The notes beneath the pieces are model-generated. The model was not told the DNA's origin, did not search any database, and saw only the letters and a program-made list of their open reading frames with translations. Position numbers and translations under genes: made by a program. Below, one piece after another: positions 60,429-64,000 of a stretch of 64,000 bases of DNA (its first letter is position 1; each line of letters opens with the position of its first letter). Source of the DNA: an uncultured Prevotellaceae bacterium (GTDB lineage: Bacteria; Bacteroidota; Bacteroidia; Bacteroidales; Bacteroidaceae); contig OMXL01000005.1 of NCBI GenBank assembly GCA_900314985.1, positions 62,001 to 126,000 of the forward strand. The letters are read 5' to 3'.

Positions 60429-60436
60429 CAAAGGTA
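60429..60436 (-). promoter_or_regulatory. -7 box of the zeta-like toxin operon
   Basis: The minus strand reads TACCTTTG directly before ATG 60420. The mRNA would be almost leaderless. The upstream words resemble those of the pfkA promoters. Confidence 0.65.
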
Positions 60437-60536
60437 CAAATAAGCGAGCAAAAAAACAAATAATATTTGATTTTTTTACCCAACCGTAGTACCTAGCGTA
60501 GTGGATGCGTAGGTAGTAAGAGTCAAAGAATATGAG

Positions 60537-60544
60537 TACCTTTG
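60537..60544 (+). promoter_or_regulatory. -7 box of the KilAC protein gene
   Basis: TACCTTTG lies about 53 bp before ATG 60597. Three CGAAAA repeats are in the leader. Confidence 0.68.
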
Positions 60545-60596
60545 CACTGGTTAACCAACAATAAACGAAAACGAAAACGAAAAGAATGTAAAGCTT

Positions 60597-60932
60597 ATGA
60601 CAAAAGAAGAACAAATGTACAGAGAGGAGCGGCAGCTGAAAGCAATAGTGAAATGCAATCTGATGACGACGGACTGTGTGACAACGGGGACACTGGCACG
60701 ACGGCTGAAGATGAAGGCCAGCGAGCTGTACCGTAAACTGAAGGAGCGCAAGATCCTGTACCACAGTGACGGCATGTGGATGCTCATGCCGGAATACACG
60801 GGTCTTGGCCTGTTGCGCTACCGCTACACCTTATACTATACGCTGCAGGGAGAGAAGAAGCTCCGCGTATATCCTGTGTGGACGAAGGGTGGCGTGGAGT
60901 TCGTAACATCAACCCTCGAACAGCCTCGGTAA
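60597..60932 (+). CDS. KilAC-domain antirepressor-like protein, 111 aa
   Basis: Residues about 30-108 fit the C-terminal KilAC domain of phage antirepressors. LARRLKMKASELYRKLKERKILYHSDGMWML forms a winged-helix-like unit. PEYTGLGLLRYRYTLYYTLQGEKKLRVYPVWTKGGVEFV follows. The usual BRO or other N-terminal domain is absent. It opens an accessory module with the VapE, M15 and HU-like genes downstream, so it is probably derived from a prophage or satellite. No integrase or capsid gene is seen. Confidence 0.75.
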   Translation: MTKEEQMYREERQLKAIVKCNLMTTDCVTTGTLARRLKMKASELYRKLKERKILYHSDGMWMLMPEYTGLGLLRYRYTLYYTLQGEKKLRVYPVWTKGGVEFVTSTLEQPR

Positions 60933-61393
60933 GTGAATAAACAAAAACAAGAAAAAACTCTCACTTCAGTATGTCGGACTTATAGTCCTTACAAGATGTG
61001 AGCCGCCTATTCTTCCTTGTAAGCAAGCTTACAGATAAGAATATCCACCTCTCATCTTTGTCTCTTACAGAGCCATTACATACTTCGTGAGCAAAAACAC
61101 CGATTGTTTCACAATCTAAAAAACAGGCTGCGCAAGCAATATCAACATATAATTGCCATTAATCGATCATATAATTTATCATTAATTACTGCGTACAACG
61201 ATTTTTTAGGCTTGAAAAGCCGGTGTTTTTGCTTTTGGGTGTTTATAATAACGATAGTTATGTGATAAGGGCTATGACTTGGCGTAAGAACTCGTTCTTA
61301 AAGACAATGGCATAGCACTTAGCACAAGAGCTCTGAAGGAGCGACAAACACCCAAAAGTGTTTTTCCTGTTTTTGTCAAATTATAGATGATGT
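60933..61393 (+). other. 460-bp gene-free region with nested inverted repeats
   Basis: No convincing gene is present. Hairpin 1 has arms TATTCTT/AAGAATA and TGTAAGC/GCTTACA (61008-61043). Pair 2 is a perfect 12-bp inverted repeat, GCAAAAACACCG (61091-61102) with CGGTGTTTTTGC (61221-61232). Pair 3 is a perfect 13-bp one, CTTTTGGGTGTTT (61232-61244) with AAACACCCAAAAG (61346-61358). Inside pair 3 GCTATG/CATAGC and the hairpin AAGAACTCGTTCTT give further stems. It could be a replication origin, a recombination site, or a structured RNA leading into the VapE gene. Confidence 0.6.
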
Positions 61394-62680
61394 ATGAAAG
61401 ACAAGGAGAAGAAGAAGGAGGCGAGGGCGGATAGAAAACCTAATTGGCAGGAGGTGTATGCCACGGTGGAAGACATCCAGCAGTACCTGGACGAGAGGGT
61501 GATGCTACGCTTCAATGTGGTGACGCACCAGACGGAGGTACACTGGTTGACGGACTGGGGCGACGACCTCAGCAAGCCGCCAGAGTGGGAACGCATGAAC
61601 GACCGCATAGAGAACACGCTGTGGAAGGACCTGTCGAAGCAGAAGCCGGTGCGCATGCGTGACCTGCAGTATGTCATCGGGTCTGATTATGTGGCGGAGT
61701 ATAACCCCTTCGCCTTCTATCTGGAGCACCTGCCGCCCTGGAACGGCAACGAGGACCATATCCTTGGACTGTCGCTGTCGGTGATGGTGAAGGGTGACAC
61801 CGACGAGCAGTTCCTCTTTGCGGAGTACCTGAAGAAGTGGCTGGTGGCGATGGTGGCGTCGTGGATGGACGACCGTGTGGTGAACAACGTCATGCTGGTG
61901 CTCATCGGCGAGCAGGGCTCGTATAAGACCACCTGGTTCTCCCACCTGCTGCCGCCACCCCTCAGGGAGTACTTCTATACCAAGACCAACAGCGGCATGG
62001 TGTCGAAGGACGACCTGCTGGTGCTGGCGCAGTACGGACTGGTATGCTGGGAGGAGTTGGACAGCATGCAGCAGAAGGAGCTGAACAAGCTGAAGGCGGC
62101 GATGACCATGCCCACCATCAATGAGCGTGCTGCCTATGCCCACTACCACGAGAACCGTCCGCATATCGCGTCGTTCTGCGGCACAGGCAATAATGTGCAG
62201 TTTCTGTCTGACCCGACGGGAACGCGCCGCTGGCTGCCCTTCGTGGTGAAGTCGATAGAGAGCCCCCTGACGTCGCCCTTCGACTACGAGGGCATCTATT
62301 CGCAGGCCTACGCGCTCTACCGCCAGGGCTTCCGCTACTGGTTCGACAAGGACGAGATTCTCCGCCTGTCGCAGCATAACCAGCAGTTCGAGACACCGCG
62401 TCTGGAGGTGGAGCTGATACAACAGTACTTCCGTATTCCGCAAGGTAAGGAGCCTGGCGAATTCATCAGCGTGGCTATGGCTTTGCAGGTGGTCGGTGCC
62501 AATATCACACAGAAGCTAAGCAGTGTGATGATAGGACGCGCCTTTAGGGAACTGGGCTTCCAGGCAAAGACTGCCCATAACATCCGCGGCTATATCGTCG
62601 TGCGTCGTTCGGCTGAAGAGATGCGTGCCATGCGTCAACAGATGGCCAATACAGATACAGATGATACGGTTATTTTCTAA
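61394..62680 (+). CDS. VapE-domain (virulence-associated E) P-loop protein
   Basis: The 428-residue protein has the VapE core. PNWQEVYATVEDIQQYLDERVMLRFNVVTHQ at the N-terminus is common in Bacteroidota members. Walker A LIGEQGSYKTTWFSHLLPP (about 171-180) and YGLVCWEELDSMQQKELNKLKAAMT as the Walker B region follow. FCGTGNNVQFLSDPTGTRRWLPF completes the superfamily 3-like ATPase. A primase domain is not present, in contrast to full phage proteins. It probably helps replication or packaging of a mobile element. It is preceded by the inverted-repeat region. Confidence 0.88.
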   Translation: MKDKEKKKEARADRKPNWQEVYATVEDIQQYLDERVMLRFNVVTHQTEVHWLTDWGDDLSKPPEWERMNDRIENTLWKDLSKQKPVRMRDLQYVIGSDYVAEYNPFAFYLEHLPPWNGNEDHILGLSLSVMVKGDTDEQFLFAEYLKKWLVAMVASWMDDRVVNNVMLVLIGEQGSYKTTWFSHLLPPPLREYFYTKTNSGMVSKDDLLVLAQYGLVCWEELDSMQQKELNKLKAAMTMPTINERAAYAHYHENRPHIASFCGTGNNVQFLSDPTGTRRWLPFVVKSIESPLTSPFDYEGIYSQAYALYRQGFRYWFDKDEILRLSQHNQQFETPRLEVELIQQYFRIPQGKEPGEFISVAMALQVVGANITQKLSSVMIGRAFRELGFQAKTAHNIRGYIVVRRSAEEMRAMRQQMANTDTDDTVIF

Positions 62681-62800
62681 AGACTCTTCGCGTACCTATG
62701 TGTACGCAGGTACGCGTAGACTTTTATGTTTTTATCTGTATTATCTGTATCATCTGTATTTTTCTAGTCAATAACAAACACAACCAAACACAAAGACACT

Positions 62801-63253
62801 ATGAATAAACAAAATGACATTCAATTATCAGAACACTTTTCTTTAAGTGAGTTTACCAAGAGTATCACTGCCGAGCGCCTCGGCATCGACAACAAGCCAG
62901 GCTACGAGCAGGTGCTGGCCATGCGACGCCTGTGCCGCGAAGTCCTGGAGCCCCTGCGACAGCACTACGGCCAGCCCATCCGCATCACCAGCGGCTACCG
63001 CTGCGAGGAGCTGAACCGAGCAGTGGGTGGCGTAGGCCGCTCACAGCACATGCTGGGCGAGGCTGCCGACCTGAGCGTTCCCAACGAGCAGGTGGCTCGC
63101 GACTGGTTCCAGTGGATTGTCCGCAACACGAACTTCGACCAGATGCTCTTCGAGCACAGCAGTCGCATGCGCAACCGCTGGCTGCACATCTCGTGCCGGT
63201 GGAACCGTAAGCGCAACCGCCACCAGGCCATCTTTAACTACAAAGCCCGGTAA
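62801..63253 (+). CDS. M15-family D-Ala-D-Ala carboxypeptidase-like peptidase
   Basis: The 150-residue protein matches the Peptidase_M15_3 family. HFSLSEFTKS at the start, PIRITSGYRCEELNRAVGG, SQHMLGEAADLSV (zinc His and Asp) and the final WLHIS (zinc His) are all present. There is no signal peptide. Such proteins act as phage endolysins or in accessory modules of Bacteroidota next to VapE and HU-like genes. It ends at a strong terminator. Confidence 0.9.
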   Translation: MNKQNDIQLSEHFSLSEFTKSITAERLGIDNKPGYEQVLAMRRLCREVLEPLRQHYGQPIRITSGYRCEELNRAVGGVGRSQHMLGEAADLSVPNEQVARDWFQWIVRNTNFDQMLFEHSSRMRNRWLHISCRWNRKRNRHQAIFNYKAR

Positions 63254-63295
63254 TACAGCTGATACGGGAGCGAGACAGCTGTAGTAGCACCACAG

Positions 63296-63333
63296 ATACA
63301 GCTAATACAGACGCGTATTAGCTGTATTTTTTT
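63296..63333 (+). terminator. terminator after the M15 gene
   Basis: ATACAGCTAATAC (63296-63308) pairs with GTATTAGCTGTAT (63315-63327) and runs into T7. The CTAATACAG word recalls the 21-bp array at 41185. Confidence 0.88.
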
Positions 63334-63391
63334 GCATATTAGCTGTATTTCCGCATTCACATTATTTAACGTGACGCCGTGGGGGAAAACC

Positions 63392-63422
63392 TTGGAATCC
63401 GGGCTAAAATTTAGTACCTTTG
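63392..63422 (+). promoter_or_regulatory. promoter of the HU-like gene
   Basis: TTGG (63392-63395) and TACCTTTG (63415-63422) are spaced by 19 bp, the same geometry as the rplS promoter. Confidence 0.75.
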
Positions 63423-63504
63423 TAGTGTTGAAAGTCGACAATCAGCACAAAAGCTAAAGGCTAGCGGCCAAAAGCCACATTATTAACTAAAAATTCAAAT
63501 CATT

Positions 63505-63945
63505 ATGAGTGTATTATTCAGATTGCATCAGGATCAGAGTCATGGAACCGCCCGTAGTGGCAAGTGGTATGCCCGTGCCGTACCCATCGGCGTCATCAAC
63601 ACCCGTGGCCTGGCAGAGATTATCCAGCGTAACTGTACCGTGAAGCGCTCGGACGTCATGGCCGTCATCGAGGAGCTGGTGGAGGTCATGAAGGACCAGA
63701 TGCAGGACTCCAAGCGTGTGAAGCTCGACGGCTTCGGCTCGTTCAAAATCGGCCTGAACTGCAAGGGCGCCCGCTCTGCCAAGGCCTTCACCATCACCGA
63801 CAACATCGAGGGCATGCACGTGGTATTCACCCCCGAGCGTAGCCACGACCAGGCTGGCAACCGCGTGAAGCAGTTCCTGCACGGCGTGAAGTGCGAAGAG
63901 CTGCCTGAGAACAAGGTCAGCAAGGACGAGGAGGGCGGCGATTAA
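63505..63945 (+). CDS. HU/IHF-like DNA-binding protein, 146 aa
   Basis: The HU fold spans about residues 30-125. NTRGLAEIIQRNCTVKRSDVMAVIEELVEVMKDQMQDSKRVKLDGFGSFKIGL is the helical part with the start of the beta arm. It is followed by GMHVVFTPERSHDQAGNRVKQFL. An N-terminal stretch of about 25 residues (RLHQDQSHGTARSGKWYARAV) and an acidic tail distinguish this class from ordinary HU. It is typical of the Bacteroidota proteins found beside VapE and M15 genes. It probably coats or bends DNA of the accessory module. Confidence 0.9.
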   Translation: MSVLFRLHQDQSHGTARSGKWYARAVPIGVINTRGLAEIIQRNCTVKRSDVMAVIEELVEVMKDQMQDSKRVKLDGFGSFKIGLNCKGARSAKAFTITDNIEGMHVVFTPERSHDQAGNRVKQFLHGVKCEELPENKVSKDEEGGD

Positions 63946-64000
63946 ACATTAACAAAAACCTGAAAAACAAAGGCAGTGAGAAAATCTGCGTCATCTGCGT

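Noticed and set aside
61505..62443. 312-codon minus-strand frame opposite the VapE gene
   Set aside because: The VapE frame has Walker motifs and homology; the reverse frame is low-complexity, rich in His, Arg and Gln.
60597..64000. Complete prophage
   Set aside because: No integrase, terminase, portal, capsid or tail gene is visible in the window.

Overview
The window looks like chromosomal DNA of a Bacteroidota species of the Prevotella type. The grounds are the many -7 boxes of the form TAnnTTTG with little sign of Shine-Dalgarno sites, a PorT-like type IX secretion protein, FadL/TodX and DUF4923 family proteins, TPR-type periplasmic sensors, and a VapE/M15/HU-like module common in this phylum. 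I saw no rRNA or tRNA gene.

Layout. 0-7 kb holds a minus-strand leader running off the left edge, a 2[4Fe-4S] ferredoxin, PorT, a 5'-nucleotidase split into two genes, ribosomal protein L19, a stand-alone AICAR transformylase (half of PurH) and a GH53 galactanase lipoprotein. 6.9-15.8 kb is one long minus-strand export region: ABC ATPase, two membrane proteins, a GntR/YtrA-type repressor, then a MacB-like ATPase, two permeases, adaptor and outer-membrane factor. A palindromic operator-like site overlaps its start. 16-23 kb has an orphan TPR histidine kinase, nadK, pdxJ, a DJ-1 protein, ispD and recG.

23-37 kb is the most remarkable part. It is a five-gene minus-strand operon: a membrane SpoIIE/PP2C phosphatase, a STAS antagonist, a MATE transporter fused to an RsbW-like ATPase domain, a 2972-residue NRPS (A-T-C-A-T-C-A-T-reductase) and a PaaK-like ligase. 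It reads as a peptide-aldehyde pathway whose exporter carries its own partner-switch.

37-50 kb has an Xpt-PreA fusion, a radical SAM/TonB pair, an M23-LysM protein and the cell-shape operon purH(N)-mreB-mreC-mreD-mrdA-rodA, which supplies the second half of PurH. 50-60 kb has FadL, PfkA, a YefM/YoeB toxin-antitoxin pair, a membrane-bound TPR regulator, a TlpA-like protein and a CPBP protease that share a C-terminal tail, a 6S-like RNA candidate and a zeta-toxin pair. 60.5-64 kb is an accessory module: a KilAC protein, a 460-bp inverted-repeat region, a VapE protein, an M15 peptidase and an HU-like protein.

Across the window, more than 20 short arrays of 7-bp (sometimes 8- or 9-bp) units fill operon spacers and also sit in frame inside proteins. 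A second, CT-rich palindromic element does the same. These two repeat classes explain many odd low-complexity inserts in otherwise ordinary enzymes.
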